Below, one piece after another: positions 11,380 through 21,329 of a stretch of 64,000 nucleotides of DNA. The notes under the pieces were generated by a model. It worked only from the letters and a program-made list of their open reading frames with translations. It did no database searches and was not told the origin of the DNA. A program made the translations under genes and the position numbers. The first letter of the stretch is position 1, and each line of letters opens with the position of its first letter. The stretch lies in the NCBI GenBank assembly GCA_012934845.2, contig WNNJ02002378.1, positions 1-64,000 of the forward strand. The letters run 5' to 3'. The DNA comes from Pomphorhynchus laevis. Its lineage: Eukaryota > Acanthocephala > Palaeacanthocephala > Echinorhynchida > Pomphorhynchidae.

Positions 11380-12047
11380 ATCATCAATTAATGTTATATT
11401 ATCATTGAGAATTGTAGAACTATTGTTTGATAGCAAATGATGGTAAGGAGTGGAGCTGTGATGTGGCATGTTATAGTTTCTGTCACATGATATTGTATTT
11501 ATACTTAAACAAGGTAGATTTGAGCAATCCGTCTGTGTTGATATACTGTTACTAGCTTTAAGAGTTTCCTTGCATGTTTCGTTCAACTTTAATGACATGT
11601 ATACACAAAAGGCGCATAACAGACTTTTATTTTGGTATTCGGACAACATAACTTGAGGAACGATCAAACGTGTGATAACTGGGCATTCACATCGACAACA
11701 TCAGATATCAACACTAGTGTAAGCGTTCGAACTTGATTTAGACAAATAACAACTTTCATACATATGTTTCCTGTTTAAGGAAGAATCACTGTGCCTTTGT
11801 GATATATAACTTTTTAAGCGCGTAATTAGACAGCTCTTTGCTCCTATATAGTGTAAACGTCGCTTTTTACATTCATCCTTCAAGTCCGCCAATCTTAAAT
11901 TATCCACATGAGACATCAAAGTCGCATCAGCATCTCTACTAGGAGTAATTACAAATTTGCGTGGACGTCCTCTCTGCATTAAAACTTGCCAGCGATTTCT
12001 TCCGTCAATCTTACAAAGATTTCAGAAAATAAAGATTTGTTTCAGCA

Positions 12048-12125
12048 GATGATTAAGCAGTATGATTAAGCAGTATGATTAAGCAGTATGATTAAGCAGT
12101 ATGATTAAACAGTTAGAATAAGTAG
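12048..12125 (-). repeat. 13-bp minisatellite upstream of LINE B1 ORF1
   Basis: About six units of TATGATTAAGCAG stand in tandem, the last ones diverging (TATGATTAAACAG, TTAGAATAAGTAG). It lies in the 5' region of LINE B1. Confidence 0.85.
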
Positions 12126-12189
12126 TTTGATTGATAAAATTTGATTTTTCTTGGTCAGATTATTCATAAATTAGAAATTATTTATTATT

Positions 12190-13235
12190 TATTAAGCAGT
12201 ATGATTAAACAGTTTGAATAAGCAGTTTGATTAATAAGCAGTTTGACGTTGATTCAATTTCCAAATTGTGAATTAAATTCCATTTTTCGATGTGTATTTG
12301 CGCTGTTTCTGTGGATTAATTATAACAATTAATAATATTAATAATATTAATAGATATTAATAAATTAATATTTCTAGCAATCTGAAATAACGATACTAGA
12401 TGTAACTTAAGGGAATAAAAATATCTTCTTAATAACTAGTTTTTTAAACATTAACCAAAATAAATCACAAACTGATTATACAGTTTAAATAAGCAGTATG
12501 ATTAAACAGTTTGAATAAGCAGTTTGATTAATAAGCAGTTGGATTAATAAGCAGTCAGATTGAATAGTCAGTTTGACGTTGATTCAATTTCCAAAATTGC
12601 AAATTACATTCCTTTGCTGTAATACTGTAGATTTTGAAGGATATAAGTTCTGTCCAGAATTGACAGAGGATGTTTGTATTTACTTTAGATCTCAAACTCT
12701 TGTTGATGTGTGTTTAAGTTCTTAAAATTATTTTTTTCGTTCTCAATGATTAATTATTAATGATTTTAATAATTATTATCATTAACTATTTTTCATTAAG
12801 TAATACTTTTCAATTGTAAAACTTTAAAAACATTTTGATTATTTTAAAAACGCTTTGCGCAGTAAAATAATGTATTTAAAAATATAATCTTTAGCTGATG
12901 GAGATTATTATTGATTTCAATTAAACATTATAAATACCTATATATAATTCTCAAATTTTTAAAAAGATCTTAACAGCAAACAATTAGGTTAGGCATAACA
13001 AAATGTTATTATTATATGCTTCAATAACATATTGCAGTATAGGATATTAGTCAAAACAGTCAGATAACGTAAAGATCGACAATGAGCCAGTACAAACGGG
13101 AAAATTGACCGATGACAGAACCATTCTGCAATCTCACGAAAAGATTTCAGAAAATAAAGATTTGTTTCAACAGATGATTAAGCAGTATGATTAAGCAGTA
13201 TGATTAAACAGTTTGAATAAGCAGTTTGATCAGCG
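12190..13235. repeat. Dispersed copies of the 13-bp unit and a repeated 5' block
   Basis: Further clusters of AGCAGTATGATTAA and AGCAGTTTGATTAA lie at about 12195-12250, 12478-12590 and 13180-13235. The segment beginning AGATTTCAGAAAATAAAG occurs at about 12017 and again at 13145, each followed by the minisatellite. That suggests a repeated 5' unit of about 1.1 kb, or two 5' ends in tandem. Between clusters the DNA is AT-rich and without a gene. Confidence 0.6.
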
Positions 13236-13289
13236 GGTCGATCTGAATCTGATTGTAAGTAGATGTTTTATCAAGATAGTTTAAATTCA

Positions 13290-13538
13290 TTTAAACTAGC
13301 TTGATAAAGATATATCTATTTAATTTTACTATTTTCTGCTTGATGTTATTTTTAGTAACCTAGTTTAAAATATGTATCTATTAAATTATTTAAATGATTT
13401 TGAAGAAGGCCAATATCATTACATATTGTTGCAATTCTTAAAATTACATTATTTAATGTATTATATTTTATATTATATGGTATTAAGAGTTTAAATTTAT
13501 TTTTAATACTAGTGTGTTGATTTATATATTTTACTATG
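13290..13538 (-). mobile_element. Penelope-like C debris left of the gypsy insertion
   Basis: The C-terminal coding and 3' region of lineage C, inverted (for example TATTTTACTATTTTCTGCTT and AATGATTTTGAAGAAGGCCA), matches 17880-18010, 28600-28750 and the sense copies at 50545-50745 and 58440-58660. Copies are jumbled here. Confidence 0.7.
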
Positions 13539-13622
13539 TGTACCGAGTAAATTCAAGCAGAGAAGAATATGCTTTATTCTAATACATCTATAATAACAAG
13601 TCAAAAGGTAAGTATCATTACA
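13539..13622 (-). repeat. 3' LTR of gypsy G1 (84 bp)
   Basis: It is identical to 17406-17489 and preceded by the CTATG target duplication. A polypurine run (gtggggaga on the minus strand) adjoins it. Confidence 0.9.
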
Positions 13623-16600
13623 TTCTCCCCACGACATAATCATTTAAGTACGCAGGACTTCTTCGATTTCTTTGAGGTCGTAGTTCCCCATTTTCAGAAC
13701 GATTGAAGTATCTCGTAGGGTAGTTGCTCTGGCACGTATTATCAGTATTTAAGAGAAATGATTCATCCTGTCTGGATAGTTCGTTTTCCTCGTTGTGATT
13801 GACCGTCTCATCGATATACTTCGTTGCATCCAAGTTTTCAGGGTTGACAGTGATTTCATCAGAACGCTTATCTGAACGTGAATGAGAATTGCTATTTACT
13901 GTTGAATGGTCATTTATTGATGCCTGATCACACATTTTATCGCCATCGTATAAATTCAAAGTTTCAAGGTCAAAGGGAATGTCTCCATCGGACGAGTTGA
14001 TATTGAGGTTTTCGTCGACTCTGGGATACGGGGATAAATGTCGAGTTGATATATATATCTCCCTCCCGTTTTGTAACTTCACGAGAGCAAAATTGGGATT
14101 GGCGTACACAATTTCAGCTTTTTCCACAGGTTCTCGTATTTGTTCGTTTTATTAAAGCGTCTTATTAAGACTGGGCCAGGGTTTGATAACCAAGACGGAA
14201 GATCATGACCATTTATAGAGCGTCGGCTGAATGTAAAGAGTCGTTCATGTGGTGTGTGGTTCGTGGCAGTACACAGAAGTGATCGAATAGCGTTGAGACA
14301 TTGTGGTAATACACTTTGCCACTCATCTGTTTTCTTTCCGAGGTCATGTAAACGCAATGATATTGCCTTCCATAGTACACCATTAAGGCGCTCGACTTGA
14401 CCATTGCCAGCAGGGTTGTATGAACTTGAATGAGTAATCGCCACCCCGTGATGAGAGAGGAATGACTGGATTTCCTTAGAGGTAAAATCCGTACCTTGAT
14501 CAGAATGGATTGAAGCAGGCGAACCGAAAATTGAAAAGATCTGGGTTAAACAGTCTATGACAGTGTGTAGTCATATCAGAACATGGAAAGGCAAAGGGGA
14601 ATCTGCTATACTCGTCAATGACGGTTAACAAATACCTTTTATTGTTCTTTGTAGGAATTGGGCCCTTAAAATCCATAGACAAGCGTTCAAATGGCATACT
14701 TGATTTTATGAATTTAGCCTCAGGTGGACGAAAAAATCTTGGTTTCAATATAGCGCAGCTTTTGCACTCACTTGAAATATTCCTAACATCCGAGAGGGAA
14801 AATGGGAGGTTCCGTTTTTGCACGAAATGCCAAAGGCGAGTAATTCCCGGGTGGCATAATTGACTATGGACTTTACGAAGATGCTGAAGATCATGATTGG
14901 TGAATGAGACAGAGTTGCAGAACGCGTCGCGAGAAAGAGCGTCAGCGGCATGATTGAGCTTCCCAGCTCGGTACTGGATATCAAATTTAAATTGGGACAA
15001 CTCCAAACGCCATCTTAATATCTTGTCGTTCTTTATTTTGTTGTTGTGAGTACTGTACATGTATGAAACAGAATGCTGATCCGTAATAATCTTGAATGGT
15101 TGGATGTACAAATAGTGTCTCCAGTATCTTAACGCTTCAACAATAGCCAGCGCTTCCTTTTCAATGGCGGTGAATCGTTTCGCGTTTTTGTCGAGGGATC
15201 TTGAAAAGAAGGCGACAGGCTTACTATTTTGAGACAAACAAGCTCCGATCGATCGCTCACTTGCGTCTGTCTCTATCGTGAATGGCAATTCAAAGTCGAT
15301 GGTTGACAAAGTGGCTTCAGCTATACGTTCCTTCAAAGTATGGAAAGCTTTCAGTGCAGAATGAGATAATGGGAAAGACTGAGAATCAATTAGAGGACGA
15401 ATCAACTTTGAGAAATCTTTAATCCAGGAACTGTAGTAGGCGAACAAACCAACAATACGCTTTAAGGATGCTGCGTTCTTAGGTTCCTCAAGGGAAGTAA
15501 CTGAAATCACTCGATTGGGGTCAGGGGACATTTTTCCTTTAGAAATTTGGTAACCAAGTATTCGTATACACGAAGACGCGAACACACACTTTGAATTGTT
15601 CAAGGTTATATTGTATTTTGTGGCTACGTTTAGAAAACGCTTCAGGTTACTGTCATGTTGCTCTTTACTTCTTCCGCCGATCACGACATCATCCAGATAA
15701 GCGTAGGTGTCTGTCAACTTCTCTCTATTAATTATCCCATTGATAACTCGTTGAAAAGCAGGAACGGCGTTTGTGAGACCGAATGGTAGACGATTGAAGT
15801 GATATAAGGATCCATTCGCCTCGAAAGCAGTATAATGACGCTCGTCACTGCGCAGCAAAATCTGATGGTAAGCTGATTTAAGATCGAGACAACTGTAAAA
15901 GGAATATGGAGCTAATTTGTTGATAAAATCATCAATTCGTGGAAGTGGGAAGGCGTCGAGCTGAGTAAATTTATTGACAGTTTCCGAATAGTCAACAACC
16001 ATCCGTCTCTTTTGGTTCTGATTGACAATGAGTACTTGAGCGCGCCAGGGCGATTGACTTGGTTCGATAATTTCGTCGGATAATAGTTGTTTGATTTGGC
16101 TGTCAATGAACTTTTCATCGTACGGATTTCTTCTACGAGATTTTGTTGCGATAGGATGGATGGATTTGTCCAGAAATTTGAATAGCTGAGGAGATTCAAC
16201 TGTCAAAGCTTCTGCAGCTCCAATTGTAAAACAAGGCTCGGAACCGTTGAATTTCATAAGTAACGAAGTGTGTATTGAAAGGAATGACCGGCCAAGTATA
16301 ACATCCGAACATAAAGACGACAAAATATGGAATTTTATATTCTTGTAAGGTCTGCCATCAGCTGATATATCCGCTACCACGAATTGTCGTAATTTAGTCG
16401 AGAATGCGGTGTTCGCCATAGACACACGTATAGTTGAGGGGTTCGATGTCAGTTTGCACAAAGTGGAAATATCAGGTCTTATCAAATTGAGTGCACTACC
16501 TGTATCAATCAACGCATTTAACGAAACCCCTTTTATACAAATTTGAATTGTTGGTAGCGTCGCGGCAGAATCTTGAAAGAAAGAAGTACTACCTAGCACG

Positions 16601-17405
16601 GAATGGACACCTGTTGAAATTTGTCGTTTGGATTTACACACCCGTGCGAAATGACCCAATTTCCCGCAAGTACGACAAATGATATTCTTAGCAGGACATC
16701 GATCTCGTTTGTGAATTGTATCTCCACAAAAGTAGCATTTGCGACGTTCTACCGAGTTACATTGTATTTGACAAGGAAGTTCTTCTTGTATATTTTCATG
16801 TAGTTCATTTATGGTCATCGATTCACAACCCATATTTAAGTTTGATAGTTCTGTGAAATGGCTTGCTTGAGTATGCGCGTCTTCCAAAGTTCGTGCAAGC
16901 TCGTACGCCTTGGCTTTATTGTGTACCGCAGCTTCAAGCAGGCGTTGCCGAATTATCGGTGAGTTGATTCCTGCGACGAACGTGTCGCGTAAAAATAAAT
17001 CTCGATGATTTTGAGCTGTTACAGCCTCGAATGGACATTCACGACCCAGAGATTCGATATGCCTTATGAATTGATCGATTGTTTGGTTGGACGATTGGCG
17101 CTGATTACGCAATTGATGTCGCAGAAACAAATCCGTTTTCGATTTGACGTACGTAGTAGATAACGTCGATAACGCGTCTTCGTAGGTTTCCGTTTCTCGA
17201 AAAAGGTCGTAAACCTTCGCTGAAACCAGGTTCGTTAAAATGTGAAATTTGTCACTATCGGACGGTGACTCCAAGGACGAAATGAATGTCTTGAAACGTA
17301 TGAGCCAATGTCTCCAGGTGCGCTCGACATTCGTGTCATCAGGATGCAATTCCAAGATGTTTGGCTTCAAGATCTTGTCCATGGTAACAGTGTATTAGAA
17401 TAAAT

Positions 17406-17489
17406 TGTACCGAGTAAATTCAAGCAGAGAAGAATATGCTTTATTCTAATACATCTATAATAACAAGTCAAAAGGTAAGTATCATTACA
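17406..17489 (-). repeat. 5' LTR of gypsy G1 (84 bp)
   Basis: It is identical to 13539-13622 and followed by CTATG. The short leader at 17391-17404 is the exact complement of an LTR-internal 14-mer (17440-17453), and there is no obvious tRNA-type primer site. Confidence 0.9.
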
Positions 17490-18020
17490 CTATGTTCTTG
17501 TTGATTTTATTTTTATAGTAACCTATTAAATATTAAAATTAATAATTGTTTTTAGATTTTCTATAATTTAAATCAAGTTAAAATAAAAAAAAAAAATTTA
17601 AAATAAACGTCATTTTATGAATTGACTAATAAATAACAGACGTTGTATCAGAATAAGAATTAGAGGTCATAAGAATTAGAAGTTCAGGAGGAACTGCTAT
17701 GCTATCAGGTTTCGGCCCCTTACTCCTCTACCCAACATAGCAGCGGGGCCAAATACATGCTAATGATGTATTTCCTCTGATAAAACTATCTAGTATCTTA
17801 TTCTAATGCAAAGTATATTATTTATTATCCATCCATAAAAATTTGCCACTAAAGAGTTTAAATTTATTCTTTATATTATTGTGTTGATTCATATATTTTA
17901 CTATTTTCTGCTTGATGTTATTTTTATAGTAACCTAGTTTAAAATATGTATCTATTAAATTATTTAAATGATTTTGAAGAAAGCCAATATCATTAAATAT
18001 TGTTGCAATTCTTAAAATTT
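17490..18020 (-). mobile_element. Penelope-like C 3' part right of the gypsy insertion
   Basis: Reading leftward: the end of the C ORF (codons for GKFLWMDNK then a stop near 17830), the structured terminal motif (17690-17775) and the AT-rich tail (AACGTCATTTTATGAATTGA inverted). It breaks off at about 18020 next to unrelated DNA. Confidence 0.8.
17690..17775 (-). other. Conserved structured terminal motif of Penelope-like C
   Basis: In element orientation: GGCCCC, GCTGCTATG, a spacer, GGGGCC, GAAAC, CTGATAG, CATAGCAG and TCCTCCTGA. CTGCTATG pairs with CATAGCAG and GGCCCC with GGGGCC in interlocked order, a possible pseudoknot. Other copies are at 28408-28500 (-), 30705-30785, 31690-31770, 50795-50880 and 58708-58800 (+). 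Confidence 0.6.
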
Positions 18021-18126
18021 CATTCCGCGTGAATTTCTTGTAAACATGTAAGCCAGACGCGATAGAATGACGAATGCCGTTTCGTCATCACAATGACTCA
18101 TTAGTGCCATATCCCTCCCACTACTG

Positions 18127-18298
18127 GATGCAGAGGAGGACTGGCAGACGGCAATCAATGAATCAATGTGAATGATGTATTAGAAAATTTTCTAGTAACA
18201 TCATAGAGTACTAAATCAGTACTACAGCTTCACCAAAAAGGATCATTAGCAAAAATGATCCTTTTTATTGGCAAAAATGATGCAGAGGAGGACTGGCA
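18127..18298. repeat. Hairpin-rich 132-bp unit between 20-bp direct repeats
   Basis: The 20-mer GATGCAGAGGAGGACTGGCA occurs exactly at 18127-18146 and 18279-18298. Between them are the palindrome TAGAAAATTTTCTA, a GATGT/ACATC pair around it, AGTACT repeats and a 13-bp-arm hairpin (AAAAAGGATCATT with its complement). It looks like a small insertion with a long target duplication. Confidence 0.7.
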
Positions 18299-18384
18299 CA
18301 TTTATTAATAAAAGCATATTATTAAATAATAATAAATATTTTAATCTTAATATTTTATATAATTTAGATTTATATAAAGAGTTT

Positions 18385-18798
18385 TTAAAAATTCCAATTT
18401 TTATTGTTAAAAACTTTTAAAAACTCAAAATCTTTTGAGATATAATATACACAACTAACAACTTGCAGACGACTTATCACGCTCGTTGTACTCACATCCG
18501 CTCGTACAATATCATCGCATTTATAACAGAAGAATCCCAACAACAAAAAACGAAAATATTTCGAGAGATAATTTACATGTCTCCAAATATCTTTGAGATA
18601 TTTGGAGACAATATATATACATATATACATATTATAGACAATATATATATTGTATATATACAATAATATACACAACAAACATTGTCCAGTCTTGCCAGCA
18701 TAGACACAGTCACAATTCAAACAAGTTACAATGCCAAATTGCAAACCTGCTTCGTTTGCAAAATAAATAAATAAAGATTTTGTTAAAAAAATACACAA
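18385..18798 (-). pseudogene. GIY-YIG-like fragment of a Penelope-type element
   Basis: A 137-aa reading frame contains FGIVTCLNCDCVYAGKTGQC, which matches the start of GIY-YIG nuclease domains of Penelope-like elements (an i/vTC..C...YvGkT pattern). The rest is AT-driven low complexity, including TATATA-rich hairpins at 18590-18665. Lineage C ORFs end at the RT thumb without a C-terminal nuclease. So this could be an N-terminal nuclease of that lineage, as in Naiad/Chlamys-type elements, but the link is not proven. Confidence 0.4.
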
Positions 18799-18939
18799 GC
18801 AAGATAATAATACATATTAATATATCCAGCCATTGAGTAAACCATAACAACTAACCAATTATTCGTATTATTCTCTTTCTTCCCTGCACTATGGTCTCAA
18901 ATCCAGGGGGATCTGAGCCCCCAACCGATCCAACACGCC

Positions 18940-20140
18940 GCTTTCCGACTGCAAGGACTGGGTGTTCAAATTCTTAATGATGGAATTCCCTTATTAGGAT
19001 CTTTTATCGGTACGGATCGGTATGTTAAGGAAGAAGTCAAAAAACAGTTTGAACGGCGGATAAAGTGTTTTGATAGTCTCTGAAATATCAGAGGTGGATC
19101 GACAGATTGCTTATATAGCTTATACCACGTCGCTTAGACATTTATTGACTCATCTTACTCGCACATGTCCGATCGAATCTCTTGGTTCCATAATTCTGTT
19201 AAGACGAACTTGTCAAGGTTCGTGTACAAACTTATGGGTGTGGATCAACTCACAGAGACGCAATACTAATAAGTAGCACTTCCTACTTCAATTGGTGGTA
19301 TTGGGTTAGGTAACATCGCGCTAGAAGCTGAAAGATCGTACGGAGATTCCTTAAAGCTGTCGCTCTGTCTTGAGTCGTTTGTGTATTTTCACGATTTGCA
19401 GGCTGCACAAGAATTAGTGCTAACGTAAATTCGGACATCGAAGTGCGAATTAGCAAAATTGGGGTTGGAACGCATTATGACAATGTTGTCTGTGGATAAT
19501 GAGTGCTTATAACTATGTATCGTGTAAAGGAGTGTCATCATGGCTTAATGCACTACTATCTCAGGAATGGAATTTTGGCCTAAAAGCTCAAGAATTCAGA
19601 GACGCTGTATCTACTCAATTTGGTTGGCAGCTTACAAAGGTAGGTTCAAAATGTTCATGCGTATGCGGAGATAAGACGTCACTCGCACATTCACTTTCCT
19701 GTAGACACCAAGACACAACCATTATTCGTCTCAACTGTGTGAGAGAGACATTCTAGCTTCAGTTCTGCCCCCGGTTTGTTTGGATGTACTGATTAAGCCT
19801 GAGCTGCAACCTGTTCCCGATGTCCTCGAATTTGAGTCGCACGCAACGCGTGATCGTTGTGATCTTCTCAACTCTGAATTCATCGGCTTTCATGGATGTC
19901 AAGCGGAGCGTTCCTTAGTGGACGTTTCTATATTTAACACATATGCTCCGTCTTATCGTAATAAGTCATCTCAATGTGCGTTCGAGTATCACAAAAGTCG
20001 AAAAGTCGCAAAGTATGCAGAGCGCGTGAGATTAATGGAGAAATGAGCGTTTTTACTGATCATCTTTACAATTACTGGTGATGCCGAAAAAGTTGACGTC
20101 AGTTTGATCCATGAAATCGCGTTTAAGAGTGCTGAAAAGT
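18940..20140 (+). pseudogene. CXC-lineage non-LTR element, 5'-truncated and decayed (copy 6)
   Basis: Fragments match the C-terminal half of the 984-1014-aa proteins at 41836 and 45094. They are a thumb segment (GIPLLGSFIGTDRYVKEEV, about 18985-19045), the knuckle region (SWLNALLSQ, CSCVCGDKTSLAHSLSC at 19530-19710), and the endonuclease end (RSLVDVSIFN, EYHKSRKVAKYAERV at 19780-20046). Several frame breaks separate them. Oldest-looking copy of the lineage in the window. Confidence 0.75.
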
Positions 20141-20156
20141 GCCAAAGTCTATATCA

Positions 20157-20260
20157 AGACGAAATATATTCGTCTTGAATATATTTGAACAAATATATTG
20201 AACAAAATATTTTGTTCAAAATATTTGAACAAAATATTACGTCTTGAACAAAATATTCCA
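20157..20260. repeat. Palindrome-rich AT patch
   Basis: AAGACGAA/TTCGTCTT arms (20157-20177) are followed by the palindrome GAACAAAATATTTTGTTC and further copies of TTGAACAAAATATT. There is no coding content. Confidence 0.7.
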
Positions 20261-20342
20261 GGCGTTGATCGCTCGATGTGAAAGTCGAAAATGAGATGGG
20301 CATCGTCCGTGATTCAAAACTACTATTTTTTTGGAACGTGCT

Positions 20343-21240
20343 CTACTTCCCTTCCATCCTCTTATTAAACACTATACAATCCGAAGGATACGGCTTAACT
20401 TGACTAACAGTACGATGCATAGTCAGGAGATCATACATCATCAACCTCAATCGTATGTATACTAAACGTAAACTGCTTAAGCCAGAATGATAGGAAAGAT
20501 GTCGTACATATGAGCACAATTTCGTAAAGCAACGGGATATGCTCTCCGAATCGTCAATTTCTTGATGCTTACAAGGAAAGACCGCCGTAGAAACATCCAA
20601 TCACCGGTAATACCAGAGCATTGTACAAACACATAGCACAAGACTGAGTTAACTTTCTAAAACAGTTCGTTATAATATAACAAACTTTTCGAGATTTGTT
20701 ACAAATTCTATCGGCGCTCGCGCGTGTCTTTAAATTCGTATGCATCATTATACCAGTATCTTTGGTGGTCGCGGTATTCGTAATGATCTCGTTACCGAGA
20801 TAGTATTTATGGCACACGTTGCTACGACCGAACCTCCCGATCCTCATATAAGCACATTTTTTGTATTTAAACTAATTCCTGTTGTTATGGACTAACGATG
20901 AACATGTCCTGAAAAACTTTAAGATCTTCCAGTTCATTAATCACCTTCCATATTTGTATGTCATTGGCAAATACAAGAATCTTACAACTTTTCGGTGAAT
21001 TCAATCCCTGATTTACAGAGATATTAAATAACAATGGGTCGGGAACATTTCCCTGGAGACTTCGTTAGTATAAGTAAGAGAAGAAGACAGACAGCTTCCG
21101 ATTCCATATCTAAATAATCTCACTTGAAGAAAATCTCTAATCCAGTAAATAATTATGGAGTCAACATTGTAATTCGCAAGAACAGCTAGCAAGATCCGAT
21201 CATTTATTTACCCTCTATTTATCTCACCGATAAATCTCTA
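20343..21240 (-). pseudogene. LINE E2, RT fragment
   Basis: A Jockey/CR1-group RT remnant. Reading leftward it shows a degenerate GxVPDPLLFN block near 21040, FANDIQIW (for FADD) near 20960, then a thumb (STKDTGIMMHTNLK at about 20750) and a C-terminal RLRLMMYDLL near 20450. Many substitutions and breaks. Same lineage as E1 at 21330-24770. Confidence 0.65.
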
Positions 21241-21329
21241 ATATTATTCCAATACATACCAAAGCTAAAAGGCTATTCAGGCAGAGTCCAACAAAAAAAG
21301 AAGAAAAGCAAATAGTCAGTCAACGTAGC

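Larger units (their letters stand above)
9640..11979 (-). pseudogene. LINE B1 ORF1 with SAP domain, split by an insertion
   Basis: The N-terminus MQRGRPRKFVITPS (11979) leads into a SAP motif, LRLADLKDECKKRRLHYIG then AKSCLITRLKSYI (about residues 27-58), a helix-extended-helix fold that binds DNA in other proteins. Coding continues to the target-site duplication at 11380-11391. It resumes, in one open frame, on the other side of the insert at 10386, through PSERCLIFSHIPE and on to ITIRRDLSSEHRNL. These last blocks match the RNA-binding ORF1 core seen at 36520 (SIIFANVSES) and 60790 (CCIIFHNVPES). There is at least one break near 11700 and one near 9915. Confidence 0.6.
6730..13235 (-). mobile_element. 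LINE B1, two-ORF non-LTR element with nested insertions
   Basis: The element reads leftward: repeat-rich 5' region (13235-12000), ORF1 with a SAP domain (11979 to about 9640) and ORF2 with endonuclease and RT (9677 to 6793), ending in an AT-rich 3' UTR. Two other insertions lie in it: a LINE A 3' end in the endonuclease (8624-8752) and a 981-bp segment in ORF1 (10399-11379). A sister copy, B2, lies at 56740-61112. The RT looks CR1/L2-like. The 5' boundary is uncertain because the repeats merge into Penelope-like debris. Confidence 0.75.
13539..17489 (-). mobile_element. Compact Ty3/gypsy LTR retrotransposon fossil (G1)
   Basis: Identical 84-bp LTRs (13539-13622, 17406-17489; TGT...ACA) and a 5-bp duplication CTATG (13534-13538, 17490-17494) bound this copy. 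The interior on the minus strand carries, in order, a gag-like region, two CCHC knuckles, an aspartic protease (ALIDTGSALNLI), RT, RNase H and an integrase with an HHCC-type zinc finger and GPF-like tail. Near whole but broken in a few places; identical LTRs point to a young insertion. It landed in Penelope-like C sequence. Confidence 0.9.

Noticed and set aside
10522-11667. A functional 381-aa host lipase gene
   Set aside because: The lipase part is only about 65 residues, lacks the catalytic Asp and His, and lies within a duplication-bounded insert in a LINE.
17690-17775. Canonical hammerhead ribozyme in Penelope-like C
   Set aside because: A GAAAC box and a matching helix exist, but no CUGANGA box stands where a type I hammerhead needs it. 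It was kept only as a structured motif.
18590-18665. tRNA or small structured RNA gene
   Set aside because: The TATATA inverted repeats are simple-sequence hairpins without tRNA arms or conserved boxes.
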